A stretch of DNA of 64,000 nt from Coraliomargarita algicola (GCF_033878955.1 NZ_CP138858.1:4367001-4431000), one strand, 5' to 3'; counted from the stretch's first letter, positions 8,706 to 18,633 are shown. Notes: generated by a model not told the origin, from the letters alone. Numbers and translations: made by a program.

Positions 8706-10463
8706 ATGAACATTCAGAGCATCGTCGAAAACATCACCATCAATATTGATGGTCAGGATGTCGAAGTACCTAAAGGTATTAACATCATTGAGGCCGTGAA
8801 GATGGTCGGCAAGGGTAAGGAAGTGCCGCACTATTGCTACCATCCGAAACTCTCCGTTGCAGGTAACTGCCGTATGTGCATGGTCGAAATGGGCATGCCG
8901 ATGCGTGATCGCGCCACAGGCGAGGCGATTCTGGATGAGAATGGAGTGCAAAAGATCGGGTGGATGCCTAAGCCCACCATCGGCTGTGCGACCAATGCTT
9001 CGCCGGGCATGCATATCCGCACGAATTCTGAGATGGTGAAGGAGTCGCGCAATGGAGTGACGGAATTCTTATTGATTAATCACCCCTTGGATTGCCCGAT
9101 TTGCGACCAAGCAGGTGAGTGCCGCTTACAGGAATTTTCCGCTGAGCATGGCCGTGGATATAGCCGCTTTATTGAAAAGAAGAATGTGAAGCCCAAGCGC
9201 ACGACGCTGGGCCCGCGGGTCACGCTTGATGACGAACGTTGTATCCTTTGTTCACGTTGCATTCGCTTCAGTAAAGAAGTGGCCGGCGACGATGTGCTCG
9301 GCTTTGTCGATCGTGGCACTTACTCGACGCTGACATGCTTCCCCGGCAAAGAGCTTTCCCATAATTACTCGCTCAACACGGTGGATATTTGCCCTGTGGG
9401 TGCACTCACTAGCACGGACTTCCGCTTTAAGATGCGGGTTTGGTTCCTGAAACGCACGCACAGTATCTGCACCGAAAGCAGCGTGGGCGCTAACACGGAG
9501 ATCTGGAGCCGGGAAGGTAAAATTTATCGTATCACTCCACGCCGCAATGACGCCGTGAACGATACATGGATGACTGATTCCGGCCGTACGCTGTATAAAG
9601 CCATCGAGTCGGATGATCGGTTGACGCAATATACTATAGAGGGCGTTCACAAAACGGTCGATGAAGTGGCCGCGGCAGCTGTCGACTTGCTGGGATCCGG
9701 CGATGTGGCGCTTGTGGCGTCCGCGCATAGCTCAGTCGAAGAGCAATTTTTCTACAAATTGATTGCCGAACGCAGCGCTGCTCAGGTTTCCATGGTCAGC
9801 CATTATGGTGAAGGGGATGGCTTGTTGTTGTCTGAAGATCGCACTCCCAATCTGCGCGGGGCATTAGTGACGGGTTTGATCGATCAACTGCCCGAGGCAG
9901 ATGCCCAGCTGGAAGCACTCGCCCGCGATATCAACTCTGGTGCGGTGAAGACGATTTTGGCCGTGAACGAAGATCTGACTGAGTTGGGCATCGCTAAGGA
10001 CGTCCTTGCCAAGGTAAAAGTCATCTATGTTGGTACTCATGCGAATCCTACCAGTGAGGTGGCTAACGTCGTAATACCATCGCTCATGGTTTTTGAGAAG
10101 GACGGCTCATTTATCAATCAGAGCTTCCGCATCCAGCGTTTTAGAACTGCCGTGCCCGGGCCGCGTGGTGTGCAGCCCGACTTTGCGGTGCTTGAAAAAA
10201 TCGCCGCACCGCTTGCGAAAGAAAAAGCCGCAGCGATCACTCTCGACACCGTTTGGGAACGGATGGCTTCCCAGCTGGCACCACTCGACGATAGCTTACG
10301 TTGGCGCACGCTTCCCGACGACGGTGTCGCCCTGGATGCCAGCGCCTTCCTCGATCTCAGTTTCGTTGAAACTAAAAATCTCAAATACGATCCCGTCGCG
10401 TTTAAGGAAGCGCACGCTACAGCTGCCGCAGGACCCTCTGCTACGGCACAGGAGGAGGCCTAG
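8706..10463 (+). CDS. nuoG: NADH-quinone oxidoreductase subunit G
   Basis: The 75-kDa electron-wire subunit. The N-terminal 2Fe-2S ferredoxin motif (HYCYHPKLSVAGNCRMCMVE plus a later Cys) holds N1b. NHPLDCPICDQAGEC is the His/Cys-ligated N5, and ERCILCSRCIRF with DICPVGAL is N4. The stretch CTESSVGANTEIWSREGKIY sits where some species bind the extra cluster N7, but only one of the cysteines remains, so N7 is absent. The molybdopterin-like C-terminal domain is short (585 residues in all). The last 20 residues are alanine-rich and look disordered. Confidence 0.95.
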   Translation: MNIQSIVENITINIDGQDVEVPKGINIIEAVKMVGKGKEVPHYCYHPKLSVAGNCRMCMVEMGMPMRDRATGEAILDENGVQKIGWMPKPTIGCATNASPGMHIRTNSEMVKESRNGVTEFLLINHPLDCPICDQAGECRLQEFSAEHGRGYSRFIEKKNVKPKRTTLGPRVTLDDERCILCSRCIRFSKEVAGDDVLGFVDRGTYSTLTCFPGKELSHNYSLNTVDICPVGALTSTDFRFKMRVWFLKRTHSICTESSVGANTEIWSREGKIYRITPRRNDAVNDTWMTDSGRTLYKAIESDDRLTQYTIEGVHKTVDEVAAAAVDLLGSGDVALVASAHSSVEEQFFYKLIAERSAAQVSMVSHYGEGDGLLLSEDRTPNLRGALVTGLIDQLPEADAQLEALARDINSGAVKTILAVNEDLTELGIAKDVLAKVKVIYVGTHANPTSEVANVVIPSLMVFEKDGSFINQSFRIQRFRTAVPGPRGVQPDFAVLEKIAAPLAKEKAAAITLDTVWERMASQLAPLDDSLRWRTLPDDGVALDASAFLDLSFVETKNLKYDPVAFKEAHATAAAGPSATAQEEA

Positions 10464-10484
10464 ATAATTGAACAAGTTTCTGAT

Positions 10485-11630
10485 ATGGAATTTTTAGACG
10501 CATCTCTGCCCTACATCATGCCGATTGTATATGCAATCCTCATGATCTCTGTCTTCATGGGACTTTGTAGCTACTCAGTGCTTGCTGAGCGCAAGGTGTC
10601 CAGCTGGATTCAAGGCCGTGTGGGGCCCAATCGCACACGTCTACCGTTGATTGGTCATCTCCCTATTGTGGGGAATCTGATGACAGGATTAGGGCTGTTC
10701 CAACCTGTTGCTGACGGACTCAAGTTTCTTTTTAAAGAGGAAATCGTCCCCGGACATGTAAACAAGGGCTACTATTACCTCGCGCCGGTCGTCGCATTGG
10801 CACCCGCGTTGACGACGATGGTGGTTTTGCCATTTGGCCGTTATGTCGATGCCGAGGGCATTATTCAGCCATTGGTCTTGGCCAATGTCGACCTCGGCAT
10901 GTTGATCATTCTCGGGATTTCTTCACTCGGTGTCTATGGCGTCGTGTTGGCGGGTTGGTCTTCCAATAGTAAATATCCGTTTCTGGGGGGCGTGCGTGCT
11001 TCTGCGCAAATGATCTCTTACGAGCTCGCCATGGGCTTGGCGCTCTTGCCAGTCTTTATGTGGTCGGCTTCGCCAGGTTATTACAATGAAGCGGGCATCT
11101 TTGTTGAGGGGAGCCGCTATGGAATGAGCCTCTTTGGTGTGGTGCAATCACAGCAGGCTGCTTGGACGATTCTTTGGCAGCCACTCTCCGCGCTACTGTT
11201 CCTAGTCGCGCTCTTCGCTGAAACCAATCGTTTGCCTTTCGATATGGCCGAGTCCGAAACCGACTTAGTCGGGGGCTTCCATACGGAGTATGGTTGTTTT
11301 AAGTTCGGCCTCTTCTTTGTGGCAGAGTATGCTCACATTATTATGGGCTCAGGGATTTTTGTTCTGCTCTTCCTCGGAGGCTGGAATTTCCTTCCGTGGA
11401 TGGCGGATCCGTGGGGCACTGGCATACTCGGTAGTGTGCTCTCTGTCGCTTGGTTCATGGCCAAAGTCTTTTTCATGATCTTCTTCTTTATTTGGATGCG
11501 TTGGACTTTGCCGCGCTTCCGTTACGACCAAGTGATGTCGCTTGGTTGGAAGGTCCTGCTTCCACTCGCCGTTGCTAATTTGGTCTTCAACACCATTATC
11601 ATCGCCCTTTACGACACACTCACCCGCTAA
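10485..11630 (+). CDS. nuoH: NADH-quinone oxidoreductase subunit H
   Basis: Integral membrane subunit lining the quinone tunnel, with about eight membrane helices over 381 residues. Signature loops are intact: ERKVSSWIQGRVGPNRT after the first helix and LFAETNRLPFDMAESETDLVGGFHTEYG, whose acidic residues connect quinone chemistry to proton pumping. It is followed within six bases by nuoI. Confidence 0.96.
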   Translation: MEFLDASLPYIMPIVYAILMISVFMGLCSYSVLAERKVSSWIQGRVGPNRTRLPLIGHLPIVGNLMTGLGLFQPVADGLKFLFKEEIVPGHVNKGYYYLAPVVALAPALTTMVVLPFGRYVDAEGIIQPLVLANVDLGMLIILGISSLGVYGVVLAGWSSNSKYPFLGGVRASAQMISYELAMGLALLPVFMWSASPGYYNEAGIFVEGSRYGMSLFGVVQSQQAAWTILWQPLSALLFLVALFAETNRLPFDMAESETDLVGGFHTEYGCFKFGLFFVAEYAHIIMGSGIFVLLFLGGWNFLPWMADPWGTGILGSVLSVAWFMAKVFFMIFFFIWMRWTLPRFRYDQVMSLGWKVLLPLAVANLVFNTIIIALYDTLTR

Positions 11631-11635
11631 ATCTA

Positions 11636-12184
11636 ATGGCTAAGACAAAAGTTCTAGAACGAAAGCCGCTGTCCTTTGCGGAGAAAACCTTCTTGCCGCA
11701 GATTGTGACGGGCTTGAAGACTACCTTCAGCAGTATGCTGCAAAAGGGCGTGACGCTGCAATATCCTGAGGAGCGGCCAACCATCCCAGATAATTATCGG
11801 GGCGTGCCCACTTTGGTCAAGGACCCCAATGGGCGCGAGAAATGCGTGTCCTGCCAATTGTGTGAGTTTGTGTGCCCCCCTAAGGCGATTCGAATTACAC
11901 CCGGCGCGATCGATGCAGAAGCCGAGCCTGAGCGTGCGCACGTGGAGAAGGCTCCGCAGGAGTTTGATATCAACATGCTGCGGTGTATTTATTGCGGCCT
12001 GTGCCAGGAGGTTTGCCCCGAAGAGGCGATTTTTCTACAGGATATTTTCTCACTTTCCGGTTATTCTCGTGAGGAGATGATCAACAACAAGCAAAAGCTC
12101 TATGAACTCGGTGGTACCTTGCCTGATAAGCATTTTAAGTGGGACAAGAAGAAAGCCGCCGAAGCCACTGGTAACGCACATTAA
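11636..12184 (+). CDS. nuoI: NADH-quinone oxidoreductase subunit I
   Basis: Ferredoxin-like subunit with clusters N6a and N6b between NuoG and NuoB. Both 4Fe-4S motifs are complete: CVSCQLCEFVCPPKAI and CIYCGLCQEVCPEEAI. There is a 60-residue N-terminal segment before the first motif, as is common for NuoI. The C-terminal tail is lysine-rich. The roughly 115 bases after its stop hold two inverted 7-base repeat arrays instead of the tight spacing seen elsewhere in the operon. Confidence 0.96.
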   Translation: MAKTKVLERKPLSFAEKTFLPQIVTGLKTTFSSMLQKGVTLQYPEERPTIPDNYRGVPTLVKDPNGREKCVSCQLCEFVCPPKAIRITPGAIDAEAEPERAHVEKAPQEFDINMLRCIYCGLCQEVCPEEAIFLQDIFSLSGYSREEMINNKQKLYELGGTLPDKHFKWDKKKAAEATGNAH

Positions 12185-12196
12185 ATATCCATTTTT

Positions 12197-12224
12197 AAAA
12201 TAAGATTTAAGATTTAAGAAATGG
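12197..12224. repeat. Purine-rich heptamer array, site C (nuoI-nuoJ)
   Basis: Four 7-base units: AAAATAA, GATTTAA, GATTTAA, GAAATGG. It is the left partner of the pyrimidine-rich array that abuts nuoJ. Confidence 0.6.
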
Positions 12225-12260
12225 TTCAGCTAACACATGCGACGGCATCTTTAATTTATA

Positions 12261-12299
12261 TCATTTCTTATTTCTGCTCTCTAAATTCTTAATTCTCTA
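12261..12299. repeat. Pyrimidine-rich heptamer array, site D (next to nuoJ)
   Basis: Units TCATTTC, TTATTTC, TGCTCTC, TAAATTC, TTAATTC, TCTA, running straight into the nuoJ start codon. As a result nuoJ has no recognisable Shine-Dalgarno sequence. Inverted relative to site C. Confidence 0.65.
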
Positions 12300-12839
12300 A
12301 TGATAGACCTACTTTTTTACATTTTTGCAGCAATCACGCTGATTTCGGCATTGCTGATGGTCGTGAGTCCGAATGCGGTGAATAGTGCCATGTGTATGAT
12401 CGTCTCCTTTGTCGCTACGGCGGGGATGTTTGTGCTGTTGGAAGCTTACTTCCTGGCTGTGATTCAGATTCTGGTCTACGCAGGCGCGGTTATGGTGCTG
12501 TTCCTCTTTATCATCATGCTGCTGGATGTTGATAAAGAGACGAATCAGATCCTGAAAGATAAGCTCACTCTAGGAGCATCTATCATCGGCTTTGCACTTT
12601 TGGTGGTTATGATTTGTTCTGCATTTTGTGGCAACCAACATCTGCCGGAAACAACCTTGCTACCTGTTTTAGAGAATCCGACAGGTGAGGGCATCGGTAT
12701 ACCTTTCACCACCTCCGCCAAGTCCTTTGGTTACAGCTTGTTCACTAAATACATGCTGCCCTTCCAGGTCACCGGCTTCTTACTGTTGTCCGCCATGATC
12801 GGCGTCATCGTTGTCTCGAAGAAACACAAGGAGAATTAG
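12300..12839 (+). CDS. nuoJ: NADH-quinone oxidoreductase subunit J
   Basis: Membrane-arm subunit of five predicted helices. The family core [23 protein letters not shown] (third helix region) is clear. Length (179) fits. The start codon touches a pyrimidine-rich repeat array, so translation may depend on coupling or a leaderless-like mechanism. nuoK begins 34 bases after the stop. Confidence 0.95.
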   Translation: MIDLLFYIFAAITLISALLMVVSPNAVNSAMCMIVSFVATAGMFVLLEAYFLAVIQILVYAGAVMVLFLFIIMLLDVDKETNQILKDKLTLGASIIGFALLVVMICSAFCGNQHLPETTLLPVLENPTGEGIGIPFTTSAKSFGYSLFTKYMLPFQVTGFLLLSAMIGVIVVSKKHKEN

Positions 12840-12873
12840 GAGTTATTTCTTCTTTTATAAATTTTATTCTAAA

Positions 12874-13179
12874 ATGACTGTTGGTATAAACGCTTTTATA
12901 TTGGTTGCCGGATTGCTTTTCGCAATCGGTTTACTCGGAGTGATTCTTCGCAAGAATACGCTGATTATCTACATGTCGCTGGAGCTAATGCTCAATGCAG
13001 TGAACCTCGCTCTAGTCGCGTTTTCCCGCTACAACGGCACGATGGATGGTAACCTTTTCGTCTTTTTTATTATCACGGTGGCGGCTGCTGAAGTCGCTAT
13101 TGGCCTTGCCATTATCGTTGCGCTCTTCCGTCTGCGCCAAACGGTGATGGTCGATCAACTCACCTCCTTGAGTCGCTAG
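12874..13179 (+). CDS. nuoK: NADH-quinone oxidoreductase subunit K
   Basis: Small antiporter-like membrane subunit with three helices, 101 residues. The conserved membrane glutamates are in [13 protein letters not shown] and [12 protein letters not shown] start at MTVGINAF; a longer upstream reading in the same frame overlaps nuoJ and is not conserved in character. Confidence 0.95.
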   Translation: MTVGINAFILVAGLLFAIGLLGVILRKNTLIIYMSLELMLNAVNLALVAFSRYNGTMDGNLFVFFIITVAAAEVAIGLAIIVALFRLRQTVMVDQLTSLSR

Positions 13180-13183
13180 AAAT

Positions 13184-15034
13184 ATGACCGCCGCTCAATC
13201 TCTTCTCGCTGTTCTTCTCACGCCGCTGCTATCCGCAGTATTGATTGCATTCTTTTGTCGTCGTATGGGCAAGCTCGCTTCGGCGATCTCCGTCGTGGCC
13301 GCTGCAGGGATCTTTGTCTTTTCACTGTTCGCCATTCGTGCTGCCGCCGGTGAGGATGTCATGATCTCCTGGGACTGGCTCAACTTGGGCGACTATAGCG
13401 TGTCGATGGGCTTTCTCTTCGACGGCGTCTCGGCCACCATGCTGATGATGGTGGGGGCAGTAGGCTTCTTGATCCACGTCTTTAGCTTAGGCTACATGGC
13501 TGACGATAAGGGACGCGCCCGTTTCTTTGGTGGTCTGTCAATTTTCATGTTCTCTATGCTGGGAATCGTGTTGGCGGATAATTTGATCATGATCTTTGTC
13601 TTTTGGGAGTTGGTTGGTTTCAGCTCTTATATGTTGATCGGACACTATTTGGATACCGACGAAGCGGCTGCTGCATCGAAGAAAGCTTTTATTGTGAATC
13701 GGGTCGGGGACTTTGGCTTTTTAATCGGCATTGTTTACGCCTACTGGCATTTCGGCACCACTAACCTTAGCGAGATGCACGGCATCATCGCTGCCAATAG
13801 TGATCTGATTAGCGGTTGCATTGCGGCGCTGCTAATGTGTGGCTTCATTGGTAAGTCGGCTCAATTCCCGCTGCATGTTTGGTTGCCTGATGCGATGGCG
13901 GGGCCGACTCCGGTCTCCGCTTTGATTCACGCGGCGACCATGGTGGCGGCAGGTGTTTACTTCCTGATTCGGATTCAGTTTCTGTTCACCCCCGAAGTGC
14001 TGACATTTATTGCCTGGCTGGGCACCTCAGTCGCTGTCTATGCTGGATTCTGTGCATACGGCCAGAATGACATTAAGAAGATCCTTGCTTACTCGACTCT
14101 TTCGCAGCTCGGCTATATGTCGGCGGCCTTCGGTTTGGGCTACCCCGGCGTGGCGCTCTTCCATCTGATCACCCACGCGTTCTTCAAGGCGCTGCTATTC
14201 CTATCGGCAGGTTCCGTGATTCACGGCTGCCATCACGAGCAGGACATCTTCAAAATGGGCGGCCTGCTCAAGAAAATGCCGATCACCGCGATCACTTTCT
14301 TGCTCGGCACTTTGGCACTCTGTGGTGTGGTCGGTTTGGCTGGTTTTTATTCGAAAGACGCGATCTTGGTGGCCGCTGGATTGCAAAGTGTGCCGATTTT
14401 TATCTTGTTAACGCTGGGAGCCTTCTTGACGGCCGGCTACATGGGGCGTCTTTTCTGGATTGCTTTCCTTGGGCAGCCTAAGTCCGAAGCCGCATCGCAT
14501 GCCAAGGAGAGTCCGCTGACCATGCTAGTGCCATTGATCGTGTTGGCGGTGCTTTCGGTCGCTGGTGGTTGGATCGGTTTTTGGCCGGAACAACTGGGTG
14601 GTCTGATTAAAGATAACCTGGAGCACCTACACCATCTGCCAGGACACGACGCGATGCACACCAAGGTGCTCCTGCTCGGTTCGGCTGCATGGTTAGTTGG
14701 TCTGGCGCTCTCACTGTTCTTTTACCGAGTGGGTGCTAAAGAGGATCGTCTCGAAAAGACGGCGGCGCCGGTTTATGGCTTTCTAAAATCACGCCTTTGG
14801 TTTGATGAGATTTACGGCTACTATGTGGCTAAGATTCAGCAGCGCTTCGCGCTTTTCCTCAGTTTTATAGATGTCTTTGTGATCAAGGGCATATTTGTGC
14901 GTGGGAGTGCAGGCCTGGTTGGGCTGGTCGGCATGTGCTCGCGATCCTTACACGATGGTAACATTCACAGTTACGTTTATTGGTTCCTCGCCGGTCTGGT
15001 TCTTCTCTGGGCGGTCGCTTCCGGACTTCTGTAA
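13184..15034 (+). CDS. nuoL: NADH-quinone oxidoreductase subunit L
   Basis: Largest antiporter-like proton-pumping subunit (616 residues, about 16 helices) with the C-terminal lateral helix. Key motifs are present: VFWELVGFSSYMLIG, the lysine-containing GFIGKSAQFPLHVWLPDAMAGPTPVSALIHAATMVAAGVY region (split here by motif) and FYSKDAIL. It starts four bases after nuoK. Confidence 0.96.
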   Translation: MTAAQSLLAVLLTPLLSAVLIAFFCRRMGKLASAISVVAAAGIFVFSLFAIRAAAGEDVMISWDWLNLGDYSVSMGFLFDGVSATMLMMVGAVGFLIHVFSLGYMADDKGRARFFGGLSIFMFSMLGIVLADNLIMIFVFWELVGFSSYMLIGHYLDTDEAAAASKKAFIVNRVGDFGFLIGIVYAYWHFGTTNLSEMHGIIAANSDLISGCIAALLMCGFIGKSAQFPLHVWLPDAMAGPTPVSALIHAATMVAAGVYFLIRIQFLFTPEVLTFIAWLGTSVAVYAGFCAYGQNDIKKILAYSTLSQLGYMSAAFGLGYPGVALFHLITHAFFKALLFLSAGSVIHGCHHEQDIFKMGGLLKKMPITAITFLLGTLALCGVVGLAGFYSKDAILVAAGLQSVPIFILLTLGAFLTAGYMGRLFWIAFLGQPKSEAASHAKESPLTMLVPLIVLAVLSVAGGWIGFWPEQLGGLIKDNLEHLHHLPGHDAMHTKVLLLGSAAWLVGLALSLFFYRVGAKEDRLEKTAAPVYGFLKSRLWFDEIYGYYVAKIQQRFALFLSFIDVFVIKGIFVRGSAGLVGLVGMCSRSLHDGNIHSYVYWFLAGLVLLWAVASGLL

Positions 15035-15056
15035 ATTCAATTTTTCTTAGGTAGAT

Positions 15057-16646
15057 ATGGGACACCTCGATACGAATTCACTCTTTTTGCTCGTCGCAAT
15101 ACTCGCACCGCTCGTTGCGGGTGTGACCTTGCTCTTTGGTGCTCGCTTTAGTCCGAGCACCGTGCGAGCGATTGCCGCCTTTGGCTTTGGCTGGCCACTG
15201 ATCATTGGGCTATTGCTCTACAGTCTGTTTGAGCCCTCGCTGGTTGGGGAATACAATTTTGAGCTGCGGCTCCCTACCGGTTTGGAAAGTATCGGTATCT
15301 ACCTGCACCTCGGCTTGAACGGCATCTCTATGCCGCTCTTTTTACTGGCTGGTGCGGTTGGGTTTGCGGCGGGGCTCTACGCAATGTATTCCAACGCCGA
15401 GCGCCCCCATCTATACCTCGCCTTATTGCTCTTTATGCTGGGCGGCTTAATGGGCACCTTCGCTTCGGTCGATGTGTTCTTCTTCTATTTCTTCCACGAG
15501 TTCGCGCTGATTCCGACCTTCTTAATGATTGGCATGTGGGGCGGTGCCGGTCGCCGTGGTGCTGCCATCGAGATGACGATTTACCTGACTCTCGGGGCAT
15601 TGCTTTCATTGCTCGGCCTGATCGCACTCTATGTGCAGAGTGGTGCGGATTCCTTCTCGCTGTTGGAGCTGCGCAATTATTTGACCGCACAACCGCTCTC
15701 CGAAACGGTTCAGAATAACATTTTTGCGCTGCTATTGTTTGGATTTGGTATCTTGGTCTCGTTGTTTCCATTTCACAGTTGGGCGCCCAAGGGCTATGCG
15801 GTTGCTCCGACCGGGGCGGCGATGCTACACGCAGGTGTTTTGAAGAAATTTGGCCTGTATGGCTTGCTACAAATTGCCGGTCCTTTGTTGCCGGCAGGTG
15901 GCGAGCATTGGTTCCCCTGGATAGTGTGGCTCGCGCTGGGTAATATCCTCTTCATCGGTTTGGTGACCATGGCGCAGAAGGATCTTAAGATGATGCTCGG
16001 CTATAGCTCTGTCATGCACATGGGGTATGCTTTTCTCGGTCTGGCTTGCTTCTCCGTAGTCGGAGCGGGTGGGGCGCTGCTGCTGATGGTGGCACACGGC
16101 CTGTCAGTCGCCTTACTCTTCATGCTCTCGACCTGTATCTATCACCGCAGCCAAACATTTGATCTGTCTGCGATGGGAGGGCTCGCTTCCAAGGCCCCAG
16201 TGCTGGCAGCGTTTTTCGTGGCTGGTTCCATGGCTAGTATTGGCCTGCCTGGCTTTGGTAATTTCTGGGGAGAGTTCACGATCTTTGCGGCACTTGCGGA
16301 GACTGAATCCACACGCTGGATCGTGGTGCCTGCCGCTCTCGGTATTATTATTTCTGCGATCTACGGCCTGCGCGCGGTTGCAAATATTTTCTTTGGCCCA
16401 GCTAAAGGGGACTTTGCAGCACGCTTGGAGAGTGGGCAAATTCGCGATCTGCAAGGTTTTGAAAAACTGCCCGCTGGCATTTTGATCGCAGGTCTGGTGT
16501 TGATCGGTATTTTTCCACGAGTCTTTTCGGACGACGCCAACCGTGAGTTGGCCGAGATGTATCCACAGGAACAAAGCAATTTGCCGGTCATCCACTCGGC
16601 CGTGCTCCCCACTGATGTGGACGCACACAAGGAGGTTACACACTAA
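15057..16646 (+). CDS. nuoM: NADH-quinone oxidoreductase subunit M
   Basis: Second antiporter-like subunit (529 residues, about 14 helices). Diagnostic stretches are FFHEFALIPTFLMIGMWG, FPFHSWAPKGYAVAPTGAAM (usual consensus HTWLPDAH, here HSWAPKGY) and the pumping-site lysine in KKFGLYGLL. Its stop overlaps the nuoN start (TAATG), so the two are translationally coupled. Confidence 0.95.
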   Translation: MGHLDTNSLFLLVAILAPLVAGVTLLFGARFSPSTVRAIAAFGFGWPLIIGLLLYSLFEPSLVGEYNFELRLPTGLESIGIYLHLGLNGISMPLFLLAGAVGFAAGLYAMYSNAERPHLYLALLLFMLGGLMGTFASVDVFFFYFFHEFALIPTFLMIGMWGGAGRRGAAIEMTIYLTLGALLSLLGLIALYVQSGADSFSLLELRNYLTAQPLSETVQNNIFALLLFGFGILVSLFPFHSWAPKGYAVAPTGAAMLHAGVLKKFGLYGLLQIAGPLLPAGGEHWFPWIVWLALGNILFIGLVTMAQKDLKMMLGYSSVMHMGYAFLGLACFSVVGAGGALLLMVAHGLSVALLFMLSTCIYHRSQTFDLSAMGGLASKAPVLAAFFVAGSMASIGLPGFGNFWGEFTIFAALAETESTRWIVVPAALGIIISAIYGLRAVANIFFGPAKGDFAARLESGQIRDLQGFEKLPAGILIAGLVLIGIFPRVFSDDANRELAEMYPQEQSNLPVIHSAVLPTDVDAHKEVTH

Positions 16647-18157
16647 TGAACGAACTTCTTATTGAATTTTTGAGCGGTTTCACCGCTACCAACGAATGGG
16701 CGGCCATTCTGCCTGAGATTCTTTTGGGCGTGCTCGCATTGAGCCTGCTTGGCGCCGAGATGGCCCTGCCCAAAGGCAAACACCTGGGCTGGATTCCACG
16801 TCTGGCCATCTGGGGGCAAGTTGTGATTTTACTGATCGCATTCAGCTGTGCTGGTGGCTGCAGCTTCGATGAACGCGAATATTTCAGCGGACTCATTACG
16901 CAAAACGAGGTCACGCAGATCATGCGGGGCTTCTTTCTCGTGAGCTCGCTCGCAGTCTGTTACCTCGGTAAGCTCTACTTGTCCAAGCAGTCCTTGCCTC
17001 GCACAGAGTTCTACGCGCTGGTGCTGATTATCTCGGCTGGGATGATGCTGCTGGTGCAGAGTTCTCACTTCGTCATGCTCTTTGTCGCCTTGGAAACGGT
17101 GACTGTCGCTTTCTACGTCTTGGTGGCCTACAACCGCACCAGTAAGTTCTCGTTGGAAGCGGGCTTGAAATACCTGATTCTTGGAGCGCTCAGTTCCGGT
17201 ATCTTGCTCTTTGGTATCGTGCTGCTTTATGGCATCGCCGGTAGTCCCGAGTTGCTGGGGAACAGTCAAGACTCTCTGAACTATAGCGAGTTGATGCATT
17301 TTGTGATTCCTAACATGGACAATATGATCGTTAAGATCGGTGCTTTGTTGGTGATCGCAGGCGTCTGTTTTAAAATCGGTGCCGTCCCTTTCCAAATTTG
17401 GGTGCCCGATGTGTATCAAGGTGCGCCCACTCCAGTCACAGCTTATCTCGCTGTGGCCTCGAAGGCTGCTGGATTCATCGTATTGATTCAACTCGTCCGC
17501 GGACCTTTCTTCGGCTTACATGAATTTTTGATTCCGATCCTCTCCGTCATTGCTGCGGCCACCATACTTTTTGGTAATATCGCGGCTGTCGCTCAAAGAA
17601 ATGTAAAGCGCTTGATGGGACTTTCCGGTATCGCACACGCGGGTTACCTCTTGTTAGGCGTGGTCGCTATGATGCGTGGTATTGATTGGGCCGTCTATGC
17701 CGTGATCTTTTATCTCATTACTTACTTGCTCGCATCCTTCGCCGTCTTCGGTGTGATGTCGCTGGCAGCAGGTGAGGACGATGCGAATCAAGAGCTCGAG
17801 CATTATCAAAACTTTGCCCGCAAGCGTCCCTTCCTTGGTGGCGTCTTGGCATGTGGCTTGGGCTCCTTGGCGGGCATCCCGCCACTGGGTGGATTTATTG
17901 GTAAGCTCTTTCTCTTTGTCGCAGCCTTTCAAGCCGCGCTTTACGGTTTGCTGGCAATCTCCATACTTGGTGTCGTCATTTCGATTTACTATTACTTTGG
18001 GTGGATCCGTGAGTGCTACTTCTCTGCGCCCTCGTCTGAAGTGGTCAATGAAGCGGCTTGTCCTTCCACGGCAGGCGATCGCTTCTTGTTAGGAGCACTC
18101 ACAGTTGCCTCCGTAGTGGTGGGCCTCTTGCCTGCGGTGCTTCCAATTATTCGCTAG
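16646..18157 (+). CDS. nuoN: NADH-quinone oxidoreductase subunit N
   Basis: Third antiporter-like subunit (503 residues, about 14 helices). The family motif FKIGAVPFQIWVPDVYQGAPTPVTAYLAVASKAAGF region, ALETVTVAFYVLVAY and LGGFIGKLFLF are recognisable. It ends the complex I gene set. Its TAG stop overlaps a GTG start of a NYN-domain gene, so that gene probably shares the transcript. Confidence 0.95.
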   Translation: MNELLIEFLSGFTATNEWAAILPEILLGVLALSLLGAEMALPKGKHLGWIPRLAIWGQVVILLIAFSCAGGCSFDEREYFSGLITQNEVTQIMRGFFLVSSLAVCYLGKLYLSKQSLPRTEFYALVLIISAGMMLLVQSSHFVMLFVALETVTVAFYVLVAYNRTSKFSLEAGLKYLILGALSSGILLFGIVLLYGIAGSPELLGNSQDSLNYSELMHFVIPNMDNMIVKIGALLVIAGVCFKIGAVPFQIWVPDVYQGAPTPVTAYLAVASKAAGFIVLIQLVRGPFFGLHEFLIPILSVIAAATILFGNIAAVAQRNVKRLMGLSGIAHAGYLLLGVVAMMRGIDWAVYAVIFYLITYLLASFAVFGVMSLAAGEDDANQELEHYQNFARKRPFLGGVLACGLGSLAGIPPLGGFIGKLFLFVAAFQAALYGLLAISILGVVISIYYYFGWIRECYFSAPSSEVVNEAACPSTAGDRFLLGALTVASVVVGLLPAVLPIIR

Positions 18158-18633
18158 TGAAATACCTGTTCATTGATGCCTACAACGTAATCTGTGCGAC
18201 AGATTCGCTGCGGCAAACAATGCAGGTGAACTTGGACGCCGCACGTGATCAACTCGCCGACTTAGTGCGCAGTATTCATGATGCGGAAGGCGTGCGTGTG
18301 GCCTTGGTGCTCGATAGTCGCAACGATAAGCTGGAGATCGAGCATCCCTATAAGAAAAAGACTTTCGAGTATGTGTATGCACCCGCAGCGGTATCGGCCG
18401 ACGGGGTCATCGAGAGAATGGTGGCTCGGGTTAAGCATGCAGCGGACGCTACAGTTGTGAGTAATGACCGCATGGTGCGAGAGTCTGTGCGAGCCCATGG
18501 AGCCATTGCCCTGCGCCCCGAAGAGCTCTTTGAGTGGAGTCGAGCGTGCGAGTCGCGACTGGTGCAGGACGCTCGTCGTCGCAACACAGCCAACGCGAAA
18601 GATTTTCGTAATGGTATCAATCTGGACCTGTAG
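18157..18633 (+). CDS. YacP-like NYN-domain ribonuclease
   Basis: A 158-residue PIN/NYN-fold protein. It begins with the family motif YLFIDAYNVIC (first catalytic Asp), has an internal VALVLDSRND strand, and ends the active site with VVSNDRMVRESVRAHGA. YacP/Rae1 is a ribosome-associated endoribonuclease in Bacillus; the same activity is possible but not shown here. I choose the GTG overlapping the nuoN stop (TAGTG). An ATG 33 codons upstream lies inside nuoN and adds a sequence with no NYN character. The overlap suggests co-translation with complex I genes. Confidence 0.8.
   Translation: MKYLFIDAYNVICATDSLRQTMQVNLDAARDQLADLVRSIHDAEGVRVALVLDSRNDKLEIEHPYKKKTFEYVYAPAAVSADGVIERMVARVKHAADATVVSNDRMVRESVRAHGAIALRPEELFEWSRACESRLVQDARRRNTANAKDFRNGINLDL

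Noticed and set aside
9461..9520. NuoG lacking the N7 cysteines as a sign of damage
   Set aside because: Many complex I enzymes lack N7; the other cluster ligands are complete.
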